A stretch of 64,000 bases of DNA from Rugalucina vietnamica. Its lineage: Eukaryota > Mollusca > Bivalvia > Lucinida > Lucinidae. The stretch covers positions 46,083,986 to 46,147,985 of the forward strand of contig OZ024875.1 in the NCBI GenBank assembly GCA_964017185.1, read 5' to 3'. Below are positions 45,709-57,368 of this stretch, piece by piece (position 1 is the stretch's first letter; the number at the start of each line of letters is the position of its first letter). The notes below the pieces were generated by a model. The model worked only from the letters and a program-made list of their open reading frames with translations. It was not told the DNA's origin and did no database searches. Both the position numbers and the translations under genes were made by a program.

Positions 45709-47103
45709 TATCGCACCTGCTTATAGCAGGGTGCGATATAGGAGTCCAAATTTCCGTCCGTCCGTCCGTCCGTTCGTTCGTTCGTTCGTTCGTCCGTCCG
45801 TCCGTCAACATTTACGTCGAAGTTTGGTTTTCTCTACATAAGTGATAGCTAGGATTGTGAAACCGTGCATAGTAATTGTCCTTGACATACCCTTCAAGCA
45901 TGCACCTTGACCCGGTGCCTTTAACCTATATTTCACGGTCCATTGACTTTGTTAATTTTTACGTCGAAGTTCCGTTTTCTCTGTATCATTGATAGCTGTG
46001 AGTGTGAAGTCTTGCATAGTAATTGTCCTTGACATACCCTTCAAGCACGCACCTTGACCCGCTGACCTTGACCTATATTTTACGGTCCATTGACTTTGTT
46101 AATTTTTATGTCGAAGTTTGTTTTTCTCTGCATCAGTGATAGCTAGGATTGTGAAACCTTGCATAGTAGTTGTCCTTGACATACCCTTCAAGCACGCACC
46201 TTGACCAGGTGCCATTGACCTATATTTCATGGTCCATTGACTTTGTTAATTTTTACGTCGAAGTTCCGTTTTCTCTGCATCAGTGATAGCTAGGATTGTG
46301 AAACCTTGCATAGTTATTGTCCTTGACATACCCTTCAAGCACGCACATTGACCCGGTGCCCTTGACCTATATTTCACGGTCCATTGACTTTGTTAATTTT
46401 TACGTCGAAGTTCCGTTTTCTCTGTATCATTGATAGCTGTGAGTGTGAAACCGTGCATAGTAATTGTCCTTGACATACCCTTCAAGCACGCACCTTGACC
46501 CGCTGACCTTGACCTATATTTTACGGTCCATTGACTTTGTTAATTTTTACGTCGAAGTTTGTTTTTCTCTGCATCAGTGATAGCTAGGATTGTGAAACCT
46601 TGCATAGTAGTTGTCCTTGACATACCCTTTAAGCATGCACCTTGACCCGGTGCCCTTGACCTATATTTCATGGTCCATTGACTTTGTTAATTTTTACGTC
46701 GAAGTTCCGTTTTCTCTGCATCAGTGATAGCTAGGATTGTGAAACCTTGCATAGTAATTGTCCTTGACATACCCTTCAAGCACGCACCTTAACCCGCTGA
46801 CCTTGACCTATATTTCAAGGTTCATTGACTTTGTTAATTTTTACGTCGAAGTTCCGTTTTCTCTGTATCAGTGATAGCTGTGGGTGTGAAACCTTGCATA
46901 GTAATTGTCCTTGACATACCCTTCAAGCACGCACCTTGACCCACTGACCTTGACCTATATTTCACGGTCCATTGACTTTGTTAATTTTTAAGTCGAAGTT
47001 TGGTTTTCTCTGCATCAGTGATAGCTGTGAGTCTGAAACCTTGCATAGTAGTGTGTATTTTGCCCGATGCAGGTGCGATATCGACCTCCGCGGAGTTCTT
47101 GTC
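45709..47103 (+). mobile_element. Helentron/pearl-like element with exact 147-bp tandem repeat
   Basis: In order: a hairpin (TATCGCACCTGC/GCAGGGTGCGATA, 45709-45738), a CCGT/CGTT microsatellite (45758-45806) and about 8.5 tandem units with CTTGCATAGTAATTGTCCTT and CCATTGACTTTGTTAATTTT. GCAGGTGCGATA and a terminal hairpin (GACCTCCGCGGAGTTC) followed by TTGT close it. It has no coding capacity. The layout matches non-autonomous Helitron-related elements of bivalves; the assignment is by architecture only. Confidence 0.7.
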
Positions 47104-47617
47104 TTATATAGAGACATTAAGATTCTCTTGGGACGCCACATATATTCCTAATACTCCAAATACGTCACACATACTCCACAACAGCGAAACATACATAGCA
47201 CATACGCCATTGATACGCGAGTATCAGGGCAAAGAGTGCGGTTTTGACCTCCAGTTTGTCCCCTAGGGAGTCTATTGCAGGGCACTGAAAATTGTAAAGT
47301 CACAATCCACAGCCTTCCCCGTAGGTGGGGGTGGGGGCTGTGGTTACAAATGAATGGTGGACCGTTGAAATTCGCCATAACCAAGTCTGACGAAAAGAAT
47401 TGTAGGACGATTGGATTGATATCGGTGTCCGTCATTCTAAAATAGCGACTTGCTGCACTAGTATTCTTCCTGCATCTGGTGACAGTGTTTGTCCATAAAC
47501 ATTGTAGCTAGAATAATTGATTGACCTGGTTGATTATCCCGCCTGATCATGGTTTATGAGACCCAATGTTTTAAATTTCACTGTGATTAGGTCGACGATG
47601 TTAAAATTCATCTTTTA
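47104..47617. other. Intergenic, no gene seen
   Basis: Contains a G-rich stretch (GGTGGGGGTGGGGGCTGTGG) near 47322 and otherwise nothing recognised. Confidence 0.45.
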
Positions 47618-47766
47618 GAAGCCTCCGTCGCGCAGTGTTTAAGTCACTCGCCTTGTAATCCAGGGTTCGGAGGTTTGATCCCGGGCTTCTCCAATAATAA
47701 ACCGACGTCCCGTCTCCATATGACCTAAGCTGTTGGTGGGACGTTAAACTCTAAATCAAATCAAAA
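47618..47766 (+). mobile_element. tRNA-derived SINE, second family
   Basis: The head, with GAAGCC at the 5' end pairing with GGCTTC, carries a B box-like GGTTTGATCCC. The tail is GGTGGGACGTTAAACTC, then AAATCAAATCAAAAA. The GGGACGTTAAAC ending is typical of molluscan SINEs. Confidence 0.8.
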
Positions 47767-48134
47767 AGTAATCTTATTTTCATCATGGTTATATGACAAT
47801 TTATAAACAGGGTTTCGTAACGAACCTTACGGAAGCCTATTGACATTCTGCAATGTTAACATATTTATTTCATGGTCGCGAGAGGCAGACCGAGCGAGAT
47901 ACTGTTGTATTCATTTAGAAAACTACGCGTCTAAAAATATCTTACCTGTGACGTCGCAGCCAAATATTTACTACAATCCGATAGCTAAAAATAAACACTG
48001 ATGGATCGATCTAGGTTGATGCGACTTACATACAAAAGTAAAGGGTTCATTTTCCCGAGGTGTAACATCAACTAAGAGAATAGGAATATCAACTGCAGTC
48101 TTCTGGTTTCTAACTATTTTTGTATCAAAGTTCA
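47767..48134. other. Intergenic, no gene seen
   Basis: No recognised feature. Confidence 0.45.
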
Positions 48135-48139
48135 TACAT

Positions 48140-49669
48140 CACGGCTACCAAACAGTTAAATGCGTAACCGCCGGTTAAGAATAGACATCCGATTCACGTC
48201 CTTCCGGTTTTGCGTGTGAGGTGCAACAAAATGTAAACAAAACATACAGTACTCGGATCGATCAATAATTATTTTGTAGTACAGAACGGTATCAAAAATC
48301 TAAGAATGCTATTTTGTCACTTACTTATCATTGTTAGACAGCACCAAAACAGTTTGCAACATTACTTGATGTTTTGGGGGTTATTTGTTCCCTTCTTCGA
48401 AACATGTGTTTCAACACGGTCAAGAACGGCAAAATACATGTACAACTAAAACTTGGGCAATTTGCTGTTAAATATCATGTTTTTGTGATTGTTCCGCGAC
48501 AAATTTGTAGTTATATATTAAATAAATTACAAATGATGTCTGCCAAAGTATTCACTTTTCTTAGGGTTCAACATTTATTTTTCGAAGGGAAGAAAAAAAA
48601 ATGGTTAAGCATTTAATTATTAAAATAAGAAGGATTTATTTCAAGATATGTTTGATTTTATGATATTTAACATTCTCTGTACAGCGTTTTAGATGAAAGC
48701 AAACGGAAAAAAAGCAAATTACAGTATTCACAATGTTTTACAGTCTAAGTTTTATCATAAACAGGAATACCATACATGTGAATTACAGTGATTTGTATTG
48801 CATGTGTGTTGCAAAAATGTTTGTATTTTGATATATACCAAGTATTCTCACTGCAAACATCACAAATAAACCAATTTTGGATTATTTTTTTTTTCATTTT
48901 CCTTGAGAGGGGTTGTCTATATGTATTAACTGAGTTAATTATTTTTAACATAATCATTCACTAAAACCATGAGCAAAAGGAAAACCAAGGTATATTTAAG
49001 GCTTTTGTATATGCAGATTCTCGTTTGTTTGTTTTTTCTTGCACACCACTGTAAGTCAAAAACCCTTCAGTAAAACTTGATTTGTAGAGGTAAAAACCAG
49101 ACACAATGATAATTAAATTGTTAAACGTAGAACTCGAGAAACTAAAATACAGGTGCTTTTAATGTCGATTATTTTGCTATCATTCTAATGATTAAATGCG
49201 TGACCGAAATTTTATCACAGCTTTTAGCCACATATACACAGAATGCAGCGGTCAATGGCAAGGAAAGTGTTCACAGAACTTATACAATGTTAAAATCATC
49301 TGTTCGCTGCCTTGCCGTCCGTTTATAATGACGCAATTAGCGGGGATCTAAAAATATTCCTATGACTGACCCACATTTTCTTCATGTACAATGCAATCTC
49401 AACATACATTTTGGAGGAGGGAATAAAAATCACGATTATAAGGAGACAAATCTGGAAATCCTTTGACATACGATAAGATCAATTTATAACTAACAAAATT
49501 GCATTGAGAAAATTTTAATAACTTTCTCCAGGTGAAAATAAATTCCTTGGAAACGCGAGCTGTGAAAGTTTGTTTACCTTTTACTGCACCTCACACGCAA
49601 AACCGGAAGGACGTGAATCGGATTTCTTTTCTTAACCGCGGTTACGCATTTAACTGTTTGGTAGCCGTG
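48140..49669. mobile_element. 1.53-kb inverted-repeat element with TACAT target duplication
   Basis: Terminal inverted repeats of about 88 bp begin CACGGCTACCAAACAGTTAA and include CACGTCCTTCCGGTTTTGCG. TACAT flanks both ends (48135-48139 and 49670-49674). The interior is AT-rich with no transposase ORF, so this is a non-autonomous DNA transposon of unknown superfamily. Confidence 0.85.
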
Positions 49670-49674
49670 TACAT

Positions 49675-50199
49675 GTATTTGCCTCAAAATACACCGTTAA
49701 TATACATTTTGCCATTATTTCATATGTAATGATATTGTATATCTCAGAAGGAAAAGAACATTATAATCTGTAAGCTTCCGTTCCAATCCTGTTCACTTAT
49801 TATGTATATATGTGTTAAGAAGGAAAGAGAAATAAATATGTTTAAACCAACTGCAGTCGTAAAGATTCGCACAAAGATCATTATCTTAGATATTATCCTA
49901 TAGACATAGTACAGTACTGTTGTCAAACAGCTGATCTCACAGCTGATCTCAATCTTTATTTTGTACTAAAAGGTCATGTTCCTGCTAGTTTATTTGCACA
50001 GGCTGATCACATGTAGATTTACAAAGGTACCTTTTTCATGGCCAATACAGGAAGTGTCATAGTGTCACAAGAGTACAAAGCTGTGTCACAACAAAACTTA
50101 TCTTAATGAACATTACTTTTTGTACAGTTACAGTAAGACAAAGACACTGATCACCTGCTCAGTTTTAACAAGCTGGTCTGGATCTTACAGTCTATAGGA
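49675..50199. other. Intergenic, no gene seen
   Basis: A CAGCTGATCTCA tandem lies near 49928, with no coding signal. Confidence 0.45.
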
Positions 50200-50392
50200 T
50201 AAAACAGATAATCAACTAATTTTTTCTTCAAGTGCTGTGTTTTGGAAATTAATTCATAGTTTGAGAGATCTTTCATCAGGACCCTTTTACTCGCCTCCGG
50301 CTCTTAAATGGTCCCGATGAAAGGTCATCAAACTATGAATTAATTTCCAAAACACAGCACTTGAAGAAAAAATCAGTTGATTATCTATAATA
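50200..50392. repeat. Foldback MITE
   Basis: Arms of about 75 bp (GATAATCAACTAATTTTTTC to CATAGTTTGA, and its mirror) flank a GC-richer loop with CTCGCCTCCGGCTC. Confidence 0.85.
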
Positions 50393-50536
50393 TAACCCTG
50401 AAAGACAATTGAAAGAATATGTTATAAAGATGTGCCTGATAAGTTGACAGCAACTGAAGTTTTTATCATTATTCGCCTACAGCAATAGATCAAAATGTTA
50501 AAAAGTTATCCATGTCTTGCTTTCTCCGCATTATTT

Positions 50537-52394
50537 AAACAAGTAGCCCAAGGGCAACGATCGCTCACCTGAGAGTCAACAAGTACAGTCACTGGACATC
50601 ATTTTTTTTTTTTTTTGGAAGGTCTGACCGAAATTGAAGATGCTGGAGTGGCCACAACACCAATAATTGATTTTTCAAACATTCAAGGGCAGCTAACTCC
50701 ACAGTTTAGGGTCGAATCTGGCTCAAATTCAAACTCATCCAAGATGTTATGGTTATCCTTCTTACTTCCGAGAATGAAGAAGATCCGATCAAAATTGAAG
50801 GCGCTAGAGTGGCCACAATACAAAATATTGATTTTTTCAAACACTAAAGGGCAGCTAACTCCGCAGTCAGAAGTCGGATCTGGTCGAAATTCGAACTCAT
50901 GTGAGATATTGTAGATATCCTTGTTACCTGCAAGAATGAAGAAGATCCACTGAAAAACAAAGATGCTAGAGTGGCCACAACACAAAATATTGATTTTTCA
51001 AACACTCAAGGGCAGATAACTCCGCAGTCAGTGGTCGGATCTGGTCAAAATTTGAACTCATCTGAGATATTATAGGTGTCCTTGTTACCTGCAAGAATGA
51101 AGAAGATACACTGAAAAACAAAGATGCTAGACTGGTCACAACACAAAATATTGATTTTTCAAACACTCAAGGGCAGATTTCTCCGCAGTCAGAGGTCAGA
51201 TCTGGTCGAAATTCGAACTCATTCGAGATGTTATAGATGTCCTTGTTACTTCCAAGAATAAAGAAGATCCGAATAAAAACGAAGGCGCTAGAGTGGCCAC
51301 AACACTAGATATGGATTTTTCACACAGTCAAATGCAGATAACTGCAGTCAAGGGTCGGATCTGGCTGAAAATCGAACTCATCTGAGATGTTATAATTATC
51401 CATGTTACTTTTAAGTATGAAGAAGATCCAATCAAAATCGAAGGCTAGAGTGGCCACATCACAAAATATTGATTTTTCAAACACTCAAGGGCAGATAACT
51501 CCGCAGTCAGAGGTCGGAACTGGTCGAAATTCGAACTCAACCGAGATGTTATAAATGTCCTTGTTACTTTCAAGAATTTAGAAGATCCGTATAAAATGAA
51601 GGCACTAGAGTGGCCACAACACTAAATATTGATTTTTCACACAGTCAAGGGCAGATAACTCTGCAGTCAAGGGTCGGATCTTGCTGAAATTCGAACTCAT
51701 CTGAGATGTTATGGATATCCTTGTTACCTGCAAGAATGAAGAAGATCCACTGAAAAACAAAGATGCTAGACAGGTCACAACACAAAATATTGATTTTTCA
51801 AACACTCAAGGGCAGCTTACTCCACAGTCAGAGGTCGTATCTAGCTGAAATTCGAACCAATACGAGATATTATAGTTGTACTTGTTACCTGCAAGAATGA
51901 AGAAGATCTACCGAAAAATAAAGGCGCTAGAGTGGCCACAACATTTTTCCCATTATAAGTCTATGGGGATTTTTCCAGACGCTCAAGGGCAGCTAACTCC
52001 GCAATCTGAGGTCGAACCTTGCCGAAATTCGAACTCATCCGAGATATTATGGTTGTCCTTATTATTCTTAAGAATGAAGAAGATCCAATCAAAAATGAAG
52101 TTGCTAGAGTGGCCACAACATTTCCCCCATTATAACTCAATGGGAGCTATCTGTTGCCATGGAAACCAGAGTTCTGATCCGACCTGGCCCAACCCTGATG
52201 CAACCTTTCCCCCTCCTCAATGATGCTTTAGATAAAAATTTGATCGCGATTTGCCTTGTTGTCTTAGAGATATTCAAGTTTGAAAATGTGAACGCACGGA
52301 CGCACGGACGGACGGACGCACGGACGGACGGACGCCGGCTCGACTACTACTGTATACTATAAGCTCACCTGTGAGCCTTCGGCTCAGGTGGGCT
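50537..52394 (-). mobile_element. Helentron-like element with 161-bp tandem repeat
   Basis: On the minus strand: a hairpin with CACCTGAGC/GCTCACAGGTGAGC at 52362-52394, then a CGTCCGTC-type microsatellite at about 52296-52332. About ten units of roughly 161 bp (GAGTGGCCACAACAC, then ATTGATTTTTCAAACACTCA) follow. GGTGAGCGATC, a terminal hairpin GCCC/GGGC and CTTGTTT close it. Open frames inside are repeat by-products. Confidence 0.75.
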
Positions 52395-52524
52395 AATAAT
52401 TTAAAATGTGCTAGGGTTTTGTTTGATATTATGTGTACAATTAAAATTTACTTGAAACCATCAACTATGCAATAAACAGACCCAACGATGCACATAGTAA
52501 AAATATAAATAAAATGCATGTATA

Positions 52525-52902
52525 TGGAACGCCAAAGCTGTCTGATGGTAAGGAATAAAAACATTTGACTCATCATCGTCATTATATCCTGCTCACATTT
52601 GATTATATGTTGTATAGTAGTTGTCACATCATATAATGAGGTTGTATCAGCATATAATGTAAGTCTACCATAATATAAAGATGTTTACCCATCATATAAT
52701 GTAAGTCTACCATAATATAAAGACGTTAACTCTTCATATAATGAAAATTTTCATAATATAAAGAACCTGGTCCAACATATAATGGACTTTTCTCATTATA
52801 TAATGCGCACAATACAACATATAATCAAATGTGAGCAGGATATAATGACGATGATGAATCAAATGTTTTTACTCCTTACCATCAGACAGGTTTGGCGTTC
52901 CA
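52525..52902. mobile_element. 378-bp MITE with TA flanks
   Basis: Terminal inverted repeats of about 90 bp (TGGAACGCCAAA, then GTCTGATGGTAAGGA) have TA on both sides. The interior is made of CATATAATG/CATAATATAAAG short repeats. Confidence 0.85.
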
Positions 52903-52904
52903 TA

Positions 52905-54890
52905 CATGTACCGCACTACTTTAGTTTTTGTTTTATAATAAGATCTTATATTTGTAAAGCATTCAATTCAAAACTAAGGATGCCCTCAAATGGAATGCAT
53001 GTTCGTTACATACGATTATAGAAACAAATTATGTCATGTGCAAACATGTAATTTACCAGTCACACACGCACAAAATTTCATGTAACAAATACGTAAATTG
53101 AGATACGATGCAATATGTAACTTACATGTATTATATGAACAACCAAAACTACATGAATTCTATCACCCTGTATACCGTTGATGCAACTGTATATGTTACG
53201 GCACAGATTGATGCAACATTTCACGAGGAGAGCGGTAAGCTGACGATCATGTCAGTTTTATAGGCATTAATGCGAGGATGTCTGGGACAGGACTCAAAGT
53301 ATTTGCCTTCAGTATTTGCCATAAGTAGTTTGTAACAAAAGCTTACCTTGTGTCAGAAATTATAAATTTCATTGAAGGAATATGCCAACAGAAACACGAA
53401 AATTGATTACGTTTGCTAATTATTCGAATCCTTCATCATCGTTTGTATATATCAAAGTTTCGGTATATACCGGAATCATTCCTTGTTTCATACCACAAAA
53501 AGACAATCCTTAACTCAAGCAAACTTTTGCGCAATATGGTGTTAACACACCTAGGTTGGATCGTTTGGGAAGCAAGGTACGTCTAAGAGTTCTTTGCCTT
53601 GATGCAACGTATTCTTTTTAAAAAATGATGCTATCTACGGCGGATCTTTGGGCCAAAAACGATATTTCTTACGGCGGACACTTTTGCAGAATGGAAAATC
53701 CTGTGACCGTTAAAACTTGAGTGAGCGGGGCTAAGTGATTTTTGCATATTTTTGCTGGCAGTGTTTCTTGTATACGTCTTCCACTAGCTTCCAAAACGTT
53801 TTGTTTCGTTTTGCAATGACTTCAAACGTCCCAATCAACATTTTAGTCGTGTCGGACAGAGCCAACGCGTCCTATTTGTTTATCGGCACTGTGGGGACTT
53901 AAGTGTTTTTCTCAAGCAAACTACACGGTGAAGGTATGTATCAAATCCAGAACCTCTCGCTCTGGTGCCCTATTCTACCATCATGACCAAGTCTTATAAT
54001 GTAGTATGAGTGTTTTCGTCAGAAATGTAGACATTATAATCTTGAAACGGTTAACACACATACGCAGACAGTCGACAAATGTGACGTGTTGTGTGCAATG
54101 ATACATGTGTGTCACTGTCGGCATCAGCATCTGGACAACCGGGCGTTTAGTGTGCGTGCGTGCGTGCGTGTGTGTGTGTGTGTGTTCTCGCTGGTCAAAA
54201 CTGTCTGTTTCCTTGCAATAGGGCTGTGTATCTTAGTGTCGTTTCGTGTTTGATTCTAAAAGCTATAAGTTTAAGCGGCTAAATCTTGCTGAAAAGGCAC
54301 GTTCTAAATTTCGTACCAGACCCTCGGGTGTAAGGAGAGTGAGTGTCAGTGAGGGTCCTATGCACAGATCCAGAAATAGTTTTCACTCGGTACTCATTAA
54401 CATTTCTCGCTGAGCATTTTTTCTTGAAAGGACAGTTAATGTACGTCTGGAATAGGTTTACTCATACTTTGTTTGTTCTTACTCATAGTGAACTAGAGCA
54501 CGATGTGTAAAGTCTACAGAAGGTCTCTCCAGGTGAACTCCCTGCACCTGAAATTAATGGGTTAACTCCCCCGGCCATTGCTTATCCCGTCCCCCTAAAA
54601 AGTATTTTGCATATGCTCAAAACTCCCCACCCCCATCTTTAAAGTGTTTGCTCTGTAACTCCTCACAAATTATCACGAATGCACTACCTAGTTCATGAAC
54701 TAGCCATTACCTCCGCCCTCCCCCCTTTCCCCAATTTCCCCAAATGCCTGGTAGGGACTCAACTATGTTTGTTGCAATATTGCTACATATAGCATACGAT
54801 CATCTTTTCTGAAACGGGAGGGGAGTATGTATGCAGGACGACTAGCATCAGTCATATTCCAGAAAAGATTTCCAGATCAAAAGCAAGGTG
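52905..54890. other. Intergenic, no gene seen; (TG)n microsatellite
   Basis: A GTGCGTGCGTGCGTGTGTG run lies at about 54152-54186. No ORF or repeat family was recognised elsewhere. Confidence 0.5.
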
Positions 54891-54892
54891 AA

Positions 54893-54998
<106 letters not shown>

Positions 54999-55224
54999 AT
55001 TCACTTTAATTTGTGCAATAAATCGCCCATGACAACGGGCAAGAATATCGGTGCATTATGGAGAACATGTATAGGCTTATACACTTTTCACCATATTTGC
55101 ATACACATGCAGATTAATTTAAAAGTCAAAAACAAAATTTAGAGATAAATTGCTTTTTATCTTGAGAATGTAACAAGTCTGGAATCTACGGAACCCGGGA
55201 AGGGACATTTTTTTTTTTCTTTTT

Positions 55225-55436
55225 TATCTTGTTTAAACAACTTATTATCTTGTTTAAACAACTTAATTATCTTGTTTGCACAAGATAATTATCTTGTTAA
55301 AACAACTTAATATGTCGTTATAACAAGATAATATGTCGTCCAAACAACTTAATATCTTGTTATATCAAGATAATATGTTGTCCAAACAACTTAATAAGTC
55401 GTTATTACAAGATATTATGTCGTCGAAACGACTTAA
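55225..55436. repeat. Array of alternating AAGTTGTTT/AAACAACTT palindromic units
   Basis: Successive 20-25-bp words of the form ATCTTGTTTAAACAACTTAA alternate with mirrored ATAACAAGATAATATGTCGT versions, giving dense overlapping hairpins. Confidence 0.85.
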
Positions 55437-55439
55437 TCC

Positions 55440-56096
55440 TGGACTGTGATTGGATGGATATATGTCAAAAACATGGCGGAACTTTCATCGAGAGGGTGTT
55501 TAGCGGAGCTATATTTTCATCTAGGACTGACGTATAGGGAGACTGGGAGAGCGCAGTATTGTTGGCGATGAAGCATTATGTCCTCATTTGAGAAAGGCAC
55601 TTAAAGCCAGTGGCGGATCCAGGATTTCTGAAGAGGGGGTTCAAATGAAGAAAAGGGAGGTTCGTTTGCCTAATTTCACACAAAATCTCTTGAAATTCCC
55701 TATGAAAATGAAATAATTTGGGTCCAGAGGGGGGTTCGAGCGAACCCCTTGAACCCCCTCTAAATCCGCCACTGTAAAGCGAATATTAAAAGGGTTAAAC
55801 CCTTCACTTAGTGATATTACAGTGATATTGGATGTGTCATCGATTTCATACAAACCGAACTGCAAGGATCAGGCCGGCTTCACGGACATCGAATAATGTA
55901 TTCGAAATGTGTGGGTCACGGTTTATTAGCTGTCAGAAAGGAAGACGTTAGACTAATCTTTAGAGAGCTTGATCCTGATGGGGTGGCTGCCAGACTTTCA
56001 AGGCGTCTAGAAAGACGTACTTACACGGTTCCTGGTCCCAATTTCATTTGGCATTTAGATGGATACGATAAGCTGAGGCTTTCTGACTTAGCATAA
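55440..56096 (+). pseudogene. Broken integrase-like (rve) gene relic
   Basis: The upstream part encodes LAELYFHLGLTYRETGR, a helix-turn-helix-like start. A MITE then interrupts it. The downstream part encodes GHGLLAVRKEDVRLIFRELD, then RTYTVPGPNFIWHLDGYDKL. GPN-x2-WH-x-DG-x-x-KL is the start of an integrase catalytic core found in many uncharacterised invertebrate and fish ORFs. The frame stops at TAA 56094-56096, before the second catalytic Asp. Frame changes and the MITE show it is dead. Confidence 0.7.
55608..55774. mobile_element. 167-bp MITE with CAGTGGCGG ends
   Basis: The ends are CAGTGGCGGATCC and AATCCGCCACTG, flanked by TAAAGC on both sides (55602-55607 and 55775-55780). It is inserted in the integrase relic. 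CAGTGGCGGA ends are common among animal hAT-like MITEs, though those usually duplicate 8 bp. Confidence 0.85.
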
Positions 56097-56644
56097 GTGG
56101 CTGAACTGACGGATTTTCAAAACAAATCATTAGGCTGAACGTGTACAATACAAACAATAATACTAGAGGTGATTACGGAATAGAAAGTGGACTCGTACGT
56201 GACTTACAGACTTTTCCCTGGAACAATAGGAGTAGAGATTCTACATTATCATCTTACGTGGAAGGGAGCAGCAGCGGTGCACACTGTCTGTGATCTGTGT
56301 TAAGAGATTTGTTGTAGTTCAAGACGTCCTAGCTGACAATGTTTAAGTGATGTCGGGACGGAGCCACCGCTTTCTGGGTACTAACCAGTAATATGTACAA
56401 GGACAGTTCATGTGTCAGTTTTGCACGAGGACAAAAGCACGTCGTCAGTGGGAGATGTAACTTACTGCATGGTCAGCGCTCTTCCACCAAACTCGGTTGA
56501 ACTTGTTAACATTTTATTCCAGTAAACTCATGCCAAACCTCTAATGTGGAACCAATCCATATAAAAACATGCCCATGCAATACACAGAGATTTTTAAAGT
56601 TTTAAAAAATGAGAATTTTCAGTAGATATTTTTATTATTTTTCT
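56097..56644. other. Intergenic, no gene seen
   Basis: May include decayed downstream parts of the integrase relic, but no motif is recognisable. Confidence 0.45.
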
Positions 56645-56830
56645 TATTTTCGCTCAAAAGATAGATTGTGGGTACACGTTAGAACCGCTTCGATGAGGCG
56701 GTTCTAACAAGTACCCACAATTTATGTTTTGGAGCAAAAAAAAGAACAATGGGTATACCCCTGCATACCCAAGTTTTGCTATGTAAAAGTGGGGTATGAG
56801 GGGGTATACTTTTCATGGACATGTTTTTCT
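56645..56830. repeat. Family C double-hairpin repeat, copy 4
   Basis: Hairpin 1 is GATTGTGGGTACACGTTAGA with its mirror TCTAACAAGTACCCACAAT around GATGAGGCGG. Hairpin 2 is CCCAAGTTTTGCTATG with AAAAGTGGGGTA. Confidence 0.85.
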
Positions 56831-56888
56831 GGTGTTTCTTCAATATCACCTAATAATGCATCACCATGTGTCCTTTCAGATCAAGGAT

Positions 56889-57110
56889 TCACCGTGGCCT
56901 GGTGGTAGAGTATCAAACACCGAATGAATAGGTCCTGGGTTCGATCTCCACTCTGGCGGATATGTTGTGTCATTGAGCAAGACGCATTATTCCCCATTTT
57001 CAGCTAATATGTTTCGCTTATTACTGGTTTATTCCGAGGAAATGATGGCTCCGTGCCTACATGACTGAAAAAATGTTGACTGGAACGTTAGACTTCGTAA
57101 AACATCTTTC
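56889..57110 (+). mobile_element. tRNA-derived SINE, third family
   Basis: The head holds GTGGCCTGGTGGTAGAGTAT (A box) and GGGTTCGATCTCC (B box), and the tail carries GGAACGTTAGACTTCG. Just after it, near 57125-57152, the minus strand could encode HTGEK, a possible zinc-finger scrap. A degraded family A half lies at 57210-57300. Confidence 0.75.
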
Positions 57111-57368
57111 AGTTGAAGTGATGCTTCTCTCCAGTATGCCTTCTATAGTGGACCCAAAGCGGACTGAGATACTCATGAACCACCGCATCAGAACACCTGA
57201 TATATGAATATGCGAAAACAAAGGCGCATATCTCTGTATAACATGCAGTAATTGTAAAGCGCAATTTCTTTTCTTAAATCCGATCTGTAAAAACCTGTTT
57301 GTTGCAGATCAGAACCCTAAGACCGGACATCAAAGGAACCTACATTAAAGGAATTAGTTTGTGTGTTT

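Noticed and set aside
45758-45806. CRISPR-like array with the adjoining 147-bp units
   Set aside because: The units are contiguous tandem repeats without unique spacers, and the genome is eukaryotic.
50615-51805. Open frames with repeated WPQYK or CGHSS motifs
   Set aside because: They come from the 161-bp tandem repeat read in frame; they are not a repeat protein gene.
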